From assembly GCF_029910655.1 (NCBI RefSeq), contig NZ_CP123897.1, forward strand, positions 2,655,547 through 2,719,546: a stretch of 64,000 nucleotides of DNA, written 5' to 3'. Numbering within the stretch: position 1 is the first letter of the stretch; the number at the start of each line of letters is the position of its first letter. This document shows, piece by piece, positions 22,674 to 31,466 of this stretch. The notes beneath the pieces are model-generated. The model saw only the letters and a program-made list of their open reading frames with translations. It made no database searches and was not told where the DNA came from. A program made the translations under genes and the position numbers. The stretch comes from Methylomonas sp. UP202. Lineage in GTDB: Bacteria; Pseudomonadota; Gammaproteobacteria; Methylococcales; Methylomonadaceae.

Positions 22674-23741
22674 TTGACCAGGGAAAACCCAATGATTGAT
22701 GAACAATCCGGTTCGACTTCGTCCAAAGGCCTGATCTTGGCGGTGGACGATACGCCGGCCTCGCTCAGGCTGCTGACCGACGTGCTCAAGGCCGAGGGCT
22801 ACGAAGTACGCTCGGCGATCAGCGGCGAACTGGCGCTGCACGCCGCCGAGATCCAGGCACCGGAACTGGCCTTGCTTGATGTCAGCATGCCGGGCATGGA
22901 CGGCTTCGAAGTCTGCAGAAGGCTTAAGCAAATTCCCGGTTCCAGCGACGTGCCGGTCATTTTCGTCAGTGCAATGTCCGACACCCAGGAAAAACTGCGC
23001 GGCTTCGAATTAGGCGCGGTCGATTACGTGACCAAACCGTTCCAGCGCGAGGAGCTGCTGGCCCGCGTCCACACCCACCTGGAACTCAACCGGCTGCGCC
23101 ACCATTTGGGCGACATGGTCGAGGAGCGTACCCAGTCGCTGAAACGCAGCGAATTGAAGTTGAGGGCCAATTTACTGGAATCCATCACCGCAATCGCCGC
23201 TACCGTCGAGATGCGCGATCCGTATACCGCGGGTCACCAGCGCCGGGTCGCCCAGGTAGCCACCGAAATTGCCCGAGAAATGGGCCTGCCGGATAATCGC
23301 ATCGAAGGCATGCATCTGGCCGCTGTCGTCCACGATGTCGGCAAGGTCAAGATTCCGGCGGAAATTCTGTGCAAGCCGGGCCGGCTGACCGAACTGGAAT
23401 TCTCGCTGATCAAATTGCATGCCCAGGACGGCTACGACATCCTGAAAGCCATCGATTTCCCGTGGCCGATCGCCGAGTTTGTCGGTCAACACCATGAACG
23501 GCTGGACGGTTCCGGCTACCCGCAAGGCTTAAAGGGCGAGGAAATTCACCTGGAGGCCAGGATCATCGCGGTTGCCGACGTCATCGAAGCGATGGCCTCC
23601 CATCGCCCTTACCGGCCTGGTTTGGGCATAGACACCGCTTTGGCGGAAATCGAAAGTAAGCGGGGGATCATGTTCGACCCGCAGGTCGCCGACGCCGCGC
23701 TTCGGCTGTTTCGGGACAAGGGCTACCGGCTGGAGAGTTAA
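22674..23741 (+). CDS. Response regulator with HD-GYP c-di-GMP phosphodiesterase domain
   Basis: Cytoplasmic two-domain regulator, 355 residues from the TTG start. Receiver at about 20-135 with phosphorylated Asp69 (ALLDVSMPG), a short coiled-coil linker (ERTQSLKRSELKLRANLLES), then an HD-GYP domain at about 170-350. The metal-site histidine-aspartate pair (VVHDVGK), HHERLDGSGYP and the DV..A..SHRPYRPG segment are intact, so hydrolysis of cyclic di-GMP is expected. It follows the hybrid kinases on the same strand and is the only stand-alone receiver protein in the block, so it is a candidate output for them; this is inference. Confidence 0.93.
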   Translation: MTRENPMIDEQSGSTSSKGLILAVDDTPASLRLLTDVLKAEGYEVRSAISGELALHAAEIQAPELALLDVSMPGMDGFEVCRRLKQIPGSSDVPVIFVSAMSDTQEKLRGFELGAVDYVTKPFQREELLARVHTHLELNRLRHHLGDMVEERTQSLKRSELKLRANLLESITAIAATVEMRDPYTAGHQRRVAQVATEIAREMGLPDNRIEGMHLAAVVHDVGKVKIPAEILCKPGRLTELEFSLIKLHAQDGYDILKAIDFPWPIAEFVGQHHERLDGSGYPQGLKGEEIHLEARIIAVADVIEAMASHRPYRPGLGIDTALAEIESKRGIMFDPQVADAALRLFRDKGYRLES

Positions 23742-23743
23742 CC

Positions 23744-23762
23744 GCGGACCCGCCGGGTCCGC
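23744..23762. terminator. Hairpin between convergent genes
   Basis: GCGGACCC (23744-23751), loop gcc, GGGTCCGC (23755-23762). It sits between the stop of the HD-GYP gene and the stop of the carbonic anhydrase gene on the other strand, only 21 bases apart. No strong T-run, so Rho-independent action is uncertain, but position and symmetry fit a bidirectional terminator. Confidence 0.55.
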
Positions 23763-24395
23763 TTAGGCGCCGTAACGATAGATCGCCGGAATCTCGGCGG
23801 TATGATCCAGCTCTATCAATTGCTCGATGATCCCGTCGTTCAATCCGTACACCCAACCGTGCAAGGTCGGCTGGTGGCCGTGTTTCCAGGCCGTCTGCAC
23901 GATGGAGGTATGCGACAAACGGTGTACCTGCTCCAGGATATTCAGCTCTATCATCCGATCGACTTTTTTGTCTTCGCTCAAATAAGCGAGTTCGTCCTGA
24001 TGCAGCCGATAAACATCCTTGATGTGCATCAACCACTTATTGGTAATCGTCAGATCGCCGCGTTGCGGCTGCATCGCCGCCTTGACGCCGCCGCAACCGT
24101 AATGGCCGCAAACGACGATATGTTTTACCTTCAAAACCGCGATGGCATATTGCAAGACACTCAGGCAATTGAAATCGGTGGTAATCACCTGATTGGCGAT
24201 GTTGCGATGCACGAAGATTTCGCCGGGCTGAGCATTGACCACTGTTTCGGCCGGCACCCGACTATCGGAACAACCGATCCATAAAAAATCCGGGCGCTGT
24301 TCCTTGGCCAACTCGATGAAATAACCTGGATCCTTGGCGACCATGTCCTGCGACCAGGCGCGGTTTTCCAACAGCAGTTTAGAGGGTGTATGCAT
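23763..24395 (-). CDS. can: Beta-class carbonic anhydrase
   Basis: Zinc enzyme for CO2/bicarbonate interconversion in the cytoplasm, 210 residues, close to the 220 of E. coli Can. Zinc ligands are at the expected places: Cys42 and Asp44 in WIGCSDSR, His98 and Cys101 in CGHYGCGG. Arg46 of the Asp-Arg dyad is present. The tail HGWVYGLNDGIIEQL is the typical family ending. Stands alone, convergent with the HD-GYP gene. Confidence 0.96.
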   Translation of the reverse strand: MHTPSKLLLENRAWSQDMVAKDPGYFIELAKEQRPDFLWIGCSDSRVPAETVVNAQPGEIFVHRNIANQVITTDFNCLSVLQYAIAVLKVKHIVVCGHYGCGGVKAAMQPQRGDLTITNKWLMHIKDVYRLHQDELAYLSEDKKVDRMIELNILEQVHRLSHTSIVQTAWKHGHQPTLHGWVYGLNDGIIEQLIELDHTAEIPAIYRYGA

Positions 24396-24561
24396 GGGCC
24401 GACCTATCGGGTTGAGTTGTTTGCAAACCGAGACTCAGTGTCGCCGCACCCCGCCAAACTCGACGCCGTCCGCCAGGCCGGGTAGCACCCGAATCTCAAA
24501 CCGCCCATTATCCCCGATAGCGCCGGCGTTTTCGACCGCTACCTTTCCGTCGGTTATAGAT

Positions 24562-26988
24562 CTAGTACTCGACCTTGATAGAACCGATAAAACTGATCGG
24601 CGCACCGGGCATATTGCCATAGTAGCGCTGGCTGGCGTCGAAGGTATCCGCCCCGGTGAAATAGCGCTTATCCAACAGATTATAAGCGTTGAGTTGCGCG
24701 GTCATCCGAGTCGGCCCCACCTTGAATTTGTAAGCCGCCGAAGCGTCCCAGGTCGCATAGCCCGGCAATTGATAGCTGTTTTGCGGATCGCCCTGGCGCT
24801 GGCTGGTCACGCGGATACCGCTGCCCAAACTGAGGCCGGCGAAGGCCGGATCGGTGAATTCGTATTTCAACCAGACATTAGCCGAATGGCGCGGTGCGTT
24901 GGGAAAACGCTTGCCCAGCAGGCTGACGCCACCGTAGACGTCCTGCTCGGTAAACTTAGTAATGCGGGTATCCAAATAGGTGTAATTGGCGATCAAACTC
25001 CAATTCTCAGATAGCTCCCCGGCCAAGTCGAACTCAACGCCCCGACTGCGTGCCGCGCCCACCGTGGTCGTATAGCCAAGTAAAGCCAACGTTGGATCGG
25101 GATTGCCGGTGGCCAAATTGGTTTTGACGATATCGAAATAAGCCAGACTGGCGGTCAATTTTTGATCGAACAGTTCGGTCTTGATGCCGCCTTCGAATTG
25201 TCTGGCTTCTTGCGGCTTTAACGGCGTGCCGTCCGTATTGCGGGCGCTGTAGGAATTATTGGTACCCAGCGATTCGGTGTAGTTGCCGTACAAGGACAGC
25301 CACGGAAAGGCCCGATACAACACGCCGACCCGCGGACTGAATTTTCCGGCCGACACATGGTTTGCGTTCATGGCGGCCTCGGCGGCGGCATAGGAACTGC
25401 CGGAGCTGCCGACGCCGTAGTCGGCCCAGTCATAGCGGCCGCCGCCCAATAAATGCAGCCTGTCCCAGAACACCATTTGATCCTGAAAATACACGCCGTT
25501 CCATTCCTGATGGTAATGCCCGTAATTCAACGGTAGCAGCGCCAAGTTGCCGGTAAAGGGCTGCGGGTTATAGATGTCGATACTATCGACGCTGGCGCAG
25601 CAGCGATTCTGGCTTTCGTCGGTGTACGCGTAATAGTCGTGACCCACCAACAAGGTATGTTTGACGCCCCAGGTATTCAGATGGCCCAACAGATTGGTAT
25701 TGAACGAATAGGTTTGCGAACTTTTGACATTGTTGTCCCAATTGTAGCGATCGACGGTGCGCTGGTTGGCATGAATGCCGTACGGAAAAATGTCGTATTG
25801 AATCCGGCTGCCGAGAAAGGCCGAAAATTGCTGACTGATTTTCCAATCGTCGTTAAAAGCATGCGACCAGTTCAGGTCGGCCACATTGCGCTCCTGATTG
25901 GCGTGCGCGGACTGGTCGCTCAACGCGGTGTTGATCGGCAAATTGGCCGGTCGAGTCGCTCCATTCAGCACCGGAAGCCCGTCGTCCCAGCGAAAGTCGT
26001 CGCGTTGATATTCCATACCGAAATTGACCTCGGTCCGATCGCTGACCTTCCAGGTAAATTGCGGGGCGATGAAGATACGGTCGCGGTAAAACAAGTCGCG
26101 AAAGGATTTGGTGTCCTGGTAGGCCAGATTAAAGCGGTAGGCGAAGGTTTTATCCTGGTTCAACGCGCCGGTGGCGTCCAACGTGGTCCGATAATTATCG
26201 AACGAGCCGAACTGTTGCTGCAGCGCGTAATACGGCGTGAACAGCGGCTTTTTCAAGACCCGGTTGATCATGCCGCCCGGCTCTATCCGCCCATACAGCA
26301 TCGCGCCGGGACCTTTCAGCACTTCCAAACGCTCGACATTGGCGGTTTCCGCCGCCCAGGAGGCTTCGCGAATGCCGTTACGGTAGGTCGCGCCGTTCAT
26401 GTCGAAGCCGCGCACGGTAAAGTTTTCGTAAGTCGGCGACGGGCTGATCTGCACGCCGCTGACGTTGCGCAAGCCGTCGGCCAATGTAATCGCTTGCTGA
26501 TCCTTCAAGACTTGTTGCGGCACGACTTGTATCGAAGCCGGGGTTTCCATCAACGGCGTATCGGTGCGGGTCGCGGTACTGGCGTTGGTGCGATGATAGC
26601 TAGGATTATAGGGATCATCGGCCAAGTAAGCCGTTTGAGCGGTCACTGTCACCGCGCCCAGCGTCTCGACGCGTTCGCCCGCCGCGCCCGCGGGTTTGAT
26701 TGCGACGGTATTGGCGGCGGTAAAACTGAACACTAGACCGCTACCGGCCAACAACTGCTGTAAGGCCTGCGCCACACTGAAGCGGCCGTTGACCGCCGGC
26801 GCGGTTTTGCCGGCCACCGCGCCATCGGCGTAAAACGGTTGCACGCCGGTCTGCCGCGACAAAGCATCCAAGGCGCGGGCCAGCGGTTGGGCGGGAATGT
26901 TGATCGCGAAAGTCTGGTCTTCCGCCCGCGCGGCGCTGGAGGCCAGCAGTAATGGGGCGACGAAAATATACAGCGGCATGTTTGACAT
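24562..26988 (-). CDS. STN-type TonB-dependent receptor of a FecIR system
   Basis: Outer-membrane receptor, 808 residues, of the FecA/FpvA transducer class. After a signal peptide (to about residue 22) comes an STN domain at about 25-100 (QTFAINIPAQPLARALDALS ... ALQQLLAGSGL), which talks to FecR. Plug at about 135-245 (VERLEVLKGPGAMLYGRIEP), then the barrel ending with VEY. It is the third gene of a fecI-fecR-receptor run on the minus strand, 147 bases after fecR. Likely imports a ferric siderophore. Family and role are well supported; the siderophore is unknown. A strong AAGGAG site lies before the ATG. Confidence 0.94.
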   Translation of the reverse strand: MSNMPLYIFVAPLLLASSAARAEDQTFAINIPAQPLARALDALSRQTGVQPFYADGAVAGKTAPAVNGRFSVAQALQQLLAGSGLVFSFTAANTVAIKPAGAAGERVETLGAVTVTAQTAYLADDPYNPSYHRTNASTATRTDTPLMETPASIQVVPQQVLKDQQAITLADGLRNVSGVQISPSPTYENFTVRGFDMNGATYRNGIREASWAAETANVERLEVLKGPGAMLYGRIEPGGMINRVLKKPLFTPYYALQQQFGSFDNYRTTLDATGALNQDKTFAYRFNLAYQDTKSFRDLFYRDRIFIAPQFTWKVSDRTEVNFGMEYQRDDFRWDDGLPVLNGATRPANLPINTALSDQSAHANQERNVADLNWSHAFNDDWKISQQFSAFLGSRIQYDIFPYGIHANQRTVDRYNWDNNVKSSQTYSFNTNLLGHLNTWGVKHTLLVGHDYYAYTDESQNRCCASVDSIDIYNPQPFTGNLALLPLNYGHYHQEWNGVYFQDQMVFWDRLHLLGGGRYDWADYGVGSSGSSYAAAEAAMNANHVSAGKFSPRVGVLYRAFPWLSLYGNYTESLGTNNSYSARNTDGTPLKPQEARQFEGGIKTELFDQKLTASLAYFDIVKTNLATGNPDPTLALLGYTTTVGAARSRGVEFDLAGELSENWSLIANYTYLDTRITKFTEQDVYGGVSLLGKRFPNAPRHSANVWLKYEFTDPAFAGLSLGSGIRVTSQRQGDPQNSYQLPGYATWDASAAYKFKVGPTRMTAQLNAYNLLDKRYFTGADTFDASQRYYGNMPGAPISFIGSIKVEY

Positions 26989-27019
26989 CGGTTCTCCTTA
27001 TCGTGGTTTGGGTTCCGTT

Positions 27020-27048
27020 CGATAAGACCGTTTCAAAAATAAAACACC
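27020..27048 (-). promoter_or_regulatory. Motif shared by two receptor upstream regions
   Basis: Reading on the minus strand: GGTGTTT, an 8-base gap, then AAACGGTCTTATCG ending 31 bases before the receptor ATG. The receptor at 31323 has GGTGTTT, a 10-base gap, then AAACGCTCTTATCG at nearly the same place. May be an ECF-sigma promoter; the gap differs by two bases, so the halves may not both matter. Confidence 0.4.
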
Positions 27049-27135
27049 GCCACATTCGCCGATTTAGCGAGCATTGCCGGTATGCCGGTATGCCGGAACA
27101 CGCTGCGCGGAGTCTTTAAGCCCGTACGACCAAAC

Positions 27136-28134
27136 TTACCGTCTGGCCAGGATGCCGATTCGGTTACCGTCCAAATACGCGATCCTGACCGGCAATGCGG
27201 TGGCGATGGTATTCAGGGCCAGTGGCAGATTGTCTGTCGGAAAGCGGCCGCTGACCGACAATTGCCGCAAGTCAGCGTCGGCGATTTCAATCGACACCGC
27301 ATGATAGCGCTCCAGCTCCCGCGCCACGTCCGCCAGGGTCAGATTTTTCAAAACCAGCACCCCGCCCCGCCACGCGGCAATGGCTGCTAGATCGCCGGCC
27401 CGCACCGGCGCGGCATGCCCTTGTCGATCAAAGTTGGTTTGCTGCCCGGCGGTCAAATGCAGCATCTCGGGGTTCGTGGCAACCTTAACCGCGACTTCGC
27501 CCTCTTGAACAGCGACATCGACGTTCGCCGGATCCCGGCGCACATTGAATTGGGTGCCGATATCCTCTATCCACCCCTCGCCGACGCGAACCTCGAACCG
27601 GGTTAAGTTATTGTGGGCCACGCTAAACCAGGCCTCTCCCCGCTCCAGCCAGACCCGGCGGGCCCGCGCCGAGTAATTGACCCGAATCGCCGTGTCGGTA
27701 TTCAATTCGATGCTGGAACCGTCACTCAACGTCACGGTTTCCCGTTCGCCCTTGCCTGTCGTAAAGCGCTCGGCGGTCAGCCACTGCCAGATCGGCGGAT
27801 TGACGATCAATACGCCGGCCAGTAATGCGGCGGCGGCCAAACCGGCCATCGGCCAACATCGCTTGCGGCGAGCGTGCCGGTAAACCGCTTGAGCCTGTTT
27901 AAGTTGCGGCCGCGCCAATTCGCCCAGACCGGCCAACTCGCGCCATAAACGCTCCGCGCGGCGAAAGGCGTCCGCGTGGCGAGTATCCATGACCAACCAG
28001 GCCTCGAAGCCGACACGATCGTCGGTTGAGCAGTCGCCGGAATTCAGGCGCGCTAGCCAGGCCGAGGCTTCCTTGCGTATCCGGGCGTCTCGCTCGTCGC
28101 TATTCGTCGAGTTCATGGGCATTCGGGCGGCCAC
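27136..28134 (-). CDS. fecR: FecR-family anti-sigma/sigma-regulator
   Basis: Inner-membrane regulator, 332 residues from a GTG start four bases after the fecI stop; ATG starts at 28122 or 28116 are possible. N-terminal anti-sigma region (DUF4880 type: ASAWLARLNSGDCSTDDRVGFEAWL ... HADAFRRAERLW), one membrane helix at about 95-112, and a periplasmic FecR domain (VTLSDGSSIELNTDTAIRV, GEAWFSVAH, GTQFNVR, VQEGEVAVK) followed by a small STN-like end (LADVARELERYHAVSIEI ... VSGRF). It transmits the receptor signal to the sigma factor in the gene upstream. Downstream receptor at 26988 is the natural partner. Confidence 0.93.
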   Translation of the reverse strand: MAARMPMNSTNSDERDARIRKEASAWLARLNSGDCSTDDRVGFEAWLVMDTRHADAFRRAERLWRELAGLGELARPQLKQAQAVYRHARRKRCWPMAGLAAAALLAGVLIVNPPIWQWLTAERFTTGKGERETVTLSDGSSIELNTDTAIRVNYSARARRVWLERGEAWFSVAHNNLTRFEVRVGEGWIEDIGTQFNVRRDPANVDVAVQEGEVAVKVATNPEMLHLTAGQQTNFDRQGHAAPVRAGDLAAIAAWRGGVLVLKNLTLADVARELERYHAVSIEIADADLRQLSVSGRFPTDNLPLALNTIATALPVRIAYLDGNRIGILARR

Positions 28135-28138
28135 GCGA

Positions 28139-28654
28139 TCAATCCCTATCCCAATCGGCGGCGTCCACTGCCGTCAGGAATAGTTCCAATGCTTTCGCGC
28201 AATGCCGCTCGATCGTACGTCGCGGCAGATTCAGGGTCTCGGCGATTTCCCGATGACTGTAGCCTTCGATGCGGTGCAACAGAAAAATATGCCGTTGGAT
28301 TTCCGGCAATTCCTGCAACACCTGCATGCACAAGCGCAGGGTTTGTTGATCGGCCGATATGGCTTCAGGCGTTGCTACCGAGCTGCTGATTTGATCGAAA
28401 TCTTCGATTTCGCCGTCGTACAGTTCGCGTACCTGCCGCTTGCGGCGCAAATCCACCGCAGCATTGGCGGTTACCCGATACAAATAAGCGCGCGGGTTCA
28501 AGATCGCATCCGGCGCCTCGTGTTCCAACAAGCGCAGATACGCATCCTGCACCAGGTCTTCGGCGGCATCGTCCAAGCGCTGCCCGGCAAATCCCAGCAA
28601 CTCCTGCCGGTGCAGTCTGAACAAGCGTTCCAGCCAATTTTGTTTTCGGGCCAT
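28139..28654 (-). CDS. fecI: FecI-type ECF sigma factor
   Basis: Extracytoplasmic-function sigma factor, about 171 residues; ATG at 28654 or GTG one codon earlier. Region 2 is present (DDAAEDLVQDAYLRLL ... PRAYLYRVTANAAVDLRRK) and region 4 has the helix-turn-helix (LPEIQRHIFLLHRIEGYSHREIAETL in parts). First gene of fecI-fecR-receptor. Upstream at 28704-28719 (minus strand) TGATTAT-T-GATAACG weakly resembles half a Fur box, which would fit iron control but is not strong enough to call. Confidence 0.93.
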   Translation of the reverse strand: MARKQNWLERLFRLHRQELLGFAGQRLDDAAEDLVQDAYLRLLEHEAPDAILNPRAYLYRVTANAAVDLRRKRQVRELYDGEIEDFDQISSSVATPEAISADQQTLRLCMQVLQELPEIQRHIFLLHRIEGYSHREIAETLNLPRRTIERHCAKALELFLTAVDAADWDRD

Positions 28655-28719
28655 CACTGATGCAGGGACAAAAATCGCCTTTATAGCAAATACTCCGGCG
28701 CTGCGTTATCAATAATCAC

Positions 28720-28745
28720 GGCCGATCGCCGCAAAGCGATCGGCC
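28720..28745 (-). terminator. GC-rich hairpin between receptor gene and fecI
   Basis: Perfect ten-base stem GGCCGATCGC / GCGATCGGCC with a six-base loop, 55 bases after the stop of the receptor gene ending at 28801. Weak T content after it, so the terminator call is tentative. Confidence 0.5.
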
Positions 28746-28800
28746 TTAGCGCGACCAAGCACCACGCAAACCAACCGCCCTGCCGTGCCGTCTATCCGGT

Positions 28801-31323
28801 TTAAAACTCCAACTTCATCGACCCAATCACCGTCAACGGATCGCCGGGCATATTCCAGGCGCGATTGGCGTTATAGGGTTCGCCCGCCACGAAATAGCGC
28901 TTATCGAAAATATTGTAAACGTTCAATTGGGTGGTGAGTTTGCTGGCACCCAAGTGCAAACTGTATCCGACCGAGGTATCGACCCGCACGTAGCCGGGCA
29001 ACTGGTAGCTATTGGCATTGTCGCCTTCCCGCTTACCGGCCAGATAGGCGCCGATTCCAAGTTGTAAACCGGACAAGGCCTGATGTTGAAAGGCGTATTT
29101 CAGCCAGGTGCTACCGGAGTGTTCGGCGACGTTCGGCAAGCGGTGGCCGATGTTGCCGGACAACGCGCCGTCCTGGGTGATACGGGCGTCGGTGAACGCA
29201 TAGCTGGCGATCAGGCTAAAGCCGCCGCCCAATTGCCCGGCGACGTCCATTTCGATACCTTGGCTGCGCGCGGCGCCGATGGTCTCGGAAATGCCTTCCC
29301 GAACCAGGGTTGCCACATTTTGTTTATCGATATGAAAATAGGCCAGATTAGCGGTCAAATCGCCTTTAAACCATTCGCCTTTCAAGCCGGCTTCATACTG
29401 TTCGGCGGTTTCGGGTTTCAACGGTTGTCCGCTCTCGGAGCGGCCGTTGTTCGTCCCGAATCCCTCCACTCGGTTGCCGTACAGTGACAGCCAATTCCAT
29501 GGGCGGTACAGAATACCGACTCGGGGGCTAAAAAACCCCTCGCTTTGGGCCGCGAGATTGACGTTGCCGAAACTGGGAATGTAGCCGTTGTAGTTGTCGT
29601 TCTGATCGGCGGAGTTTTGATAAGAAGTCGAGGCGCCCGTAGCCTGGTGGGCCCAGTCGTAGCGGCCGCCGCCCAGAATTTGCAATTTGCCGTCGAAAAA
29701 TGCCAGATGATCTTGGAAGTAAAGGCCGTACCAGGAGGTTTGGTTGATCGAGAAATCGTTGGGATGGTTGATGCGTTGAAATTCGTAGGCGTTGTAATCC
29801 AAATTCGCGTAAACCGGGTTGTAAAGGTTGACCCGGGTAAAGGCGAAATTGCCGCCGCCGAAATCGGCGGGAAAATGATAAGGACTGTTGGCCGGCGCGT
29901 TGACGGCATTGAAACCGAAGAAGCCGGATTGGCGCACCTCGTCGTAAAAGTAATCCCCGCCCACCAAAACGTTGTGGTTGACCGGACCGGTCGCGAATTT
30001 GCCGTTTAAATTAAAAAACGCGTTATAGGATTCCTCGGTGCGATCTTCGAATTGCGAGCCGCGACGAACGACCTGCGGATTGTTGTCGGTTGCCAACAAA
30101 GGCTGAAATACAGCGACCAGCAATTCGCGGTAATGCTGGGTGGTCCAGTTGGCGACGAAACCGTTCTTGAAGGTCCAATGATCGTTGAATGCGTGCGACC
30201 AATTGAAATCCAACAGCGTGCTATCGGACGGATCTTGGTTGAACTGCCCGCCGGGTTGACCGTAATTGGTGTTGATGGGTACGTTGGCCACTCGCGTACC
30301 GACGGCCGGAATACCGGTATCGTAAGGCAAGTTACGATCCATATATTCCAGGCTCAGATTGAATTCGGTCGCATCGCTGGCTTGCCAATGCAACGACGGC
30401 GCCACGAATACTTGAGTTTGGCTGACGAAATCGCGAAAGGAGTTTCGGTCGGTGTAACCGAAATCCAGGCGGTAAGCCAAGCTCTTGTCGTCGTTCAGCG
30501 GTCCGGTGGCCTCCGCGACGGTGCGGTATAAATCGTAACTGCCGAATTGTTGTTGCAGCGAATAATGCGCTTCGCTTAGCGGCTTTTTGGTGACGACGTT
30601 GACCATGCCGCCCGGCTGAACCCGGCCGAACAACATCGCCGCCGGACCTTTCAAGACTTCCACTTGTTCGATGTTGGCCAAGTCGGCATTGAAGTTGGAT
30701 ATACGTTGACCGTTGCGAAATCGGGAATAGTTGGTGCCGAAGCCGCGAATCACGAAGTCCTGGCCTTGCCCGCCCGATGTCCATACCGGCTGCACGCCGC
30801 TGACGTTTTTGACCGCGTCTTCCAGGCGGATGGCCTGCTGATCGCTCAAGACCTGCCGGGGCACGACCTGCACCGTCATCGGCGTATCCATTAACGGCGT
30901 ATCGGTTTTTGTCGACGCCGACGCGAACGCGCGATTGTAGTTGGCGTTGTTGGGATCGAACTGCTCGGCGTTCGCCTTGGCAACCACCGTCACCGCCGCC
31001 AAGGTCGCGGCGGAATTGGCATCCGGTTGGGTAATCGCCACCGCATGATCGCCGTTGAATTTGAAACTCAAGCCGGTACCCGACAAAAGTTGCTGCAAAG
31101 CCTGCGCGGCGGTCAGATTGCCGGATACCGCATGGCCGGTTTTGCCGGAGACGACCTGATCGGAATAAAACGGTTTGATGCCGGTCTGGGCCGCCAGCGC
31201 GTCCAACGCCGCCGGCAACGGCTGGACCGGAATGTTGAAGTGGAAGGTTTGTTCCTCGGCCTGCGCGGAAGCCAGGCAAACGGCCAGTGGCGCGGCGGCC
31301 AGCAAATCTCGTAGCGGATTCAT
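28801..31323 (-). CDS. STN-type TonB-dependent receptor, second copy
   Basis: Outer-membrane receptor, 840 residues from the ATG at 31323, chosen for its AGGAG site and for the signal peptide MNPLRDLLAAAPLAVCLASA; 19 upstream codons are open but have no signal. STN domain at about 24-100 (QTFHFNIPVQPLPAALDALA, ALQQLLSGTGLSFKF), plug (EQVEVLKGPAAMLFGRVQPG), barrel ending in KLEF. It resembles the receptor at 26988 along its length but is clearly diverged. No fecI-fecR pair lies directly upstream; it precedes fecI at 28654 and shares an upstream motif with the other receptor. An orphan pair at 38275-39754 may be its lost partner. Confidence 0.93.
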   Translation of the reverse strand: MNPLRDLLAAAPLAVCLASAQAEEQTFHFNIPVQPLPAALDALAAQTGIKPFYSDQVVSGKTGHAVSGNLTAAQALQQLLSGTGLSFKFNGDHAVAITQPDANSAATLAAVTVVAKANAEQFDPNNANYNRAFASASTKTDTPLMDTPMTVQVVPRQVLSDQQAIRLEDAVKNVSGVQPVWTSGGQGQDFVIRGFGTNYSRFRNGQRISNFNADLANIEQVEVLKGPAAMLFGRVQPGGMVNVVTKKPLSEAHYSLQQQFGSYDLYRTVAEATGPLNDDKSLAYRLDFGYTDRNSFRDFVSQTQVFVAPSLHWQASDATEFNLSLEYMDRNLPYDTGIPAVGTRVANVPINTNYGQPGGQFNQDPSDSTLLDFNWSHAFNDHWTFKNGFVANWTTQHYRELLVAVFQPLLATDNNPQVVRRGSQFEDRTEESYNAFFNLNGKFATGPVNHNVLVGGDYFYDEVRQSGFFGFNAVNAPANSPYHFPADFGGGNFAFTRVNLYNPVYANLDYNAYEFQRINHPNDFSINQTSWYGLYFQDHLAFFDGKLQILGGGRYDWAHQATGASTSYQNSADQNDNYNGYIPSFGNVNLAAQSEGFFSPRVGILYRPWNWLSLYGNRVEGFGTNNGRSESGQPLKPETAEQYEAGLKGEWFKGDLTANLAYFHIDKQNVATLVREGISETIGAARSQGIEMDVAGQLGGGFSLIASYAFTDARITQDGALSGNIGHRLPNVAEHSGSTWLKYAFQHQALSGLQLGIGAYLAGKREGDNANSYQLPGYVRVDTSVGYSLHLGASKLTTQLNVYNIFDKRYFVAGEPYNANRAWNMPGDPLTVIGSMKLEF

Positions 31324-31350
31324 CGGTTCTCCTGAAAATGAATGAGTCAC

Positions 31351-31381
31351 CGATAAGAGCGTTTTAGCGTGGGCAAACACC
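31351..31381 (-). promoter_or_regulatory. Motif shared by two receptor upstream regions, second copy
   Basis: Minus-strand GGTGTTT, ten-base gap, AAACGCTCTTATCG, ending 27 bases before the receptor ATG. Thirteen of fourteen bases of the second half match the copy at 27020-27033. Confidence 0.4.
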
Positions 31382-31466
31382 TCAATTTATTTTGTTTCGA
31401 AACCAACGGTCGCAACGTACCGAAATAGCCTCAACAAGGCAGACCGAGATATACGCCGGACATGGA

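Noticed and set aside
25639..26736. Open frame of 365 codons on the plus strand over a TonB receptor
   Set aside because: Lies wholly inside a receptor gene with clear STN, plug and barrel; GC-rich codon bias keeps the other strand open.
28704..28719. Fur box before fecI
   Set aside because: Only one half fits the TGATAAT pattern (6 of 7); the other half matches 3 of 7.
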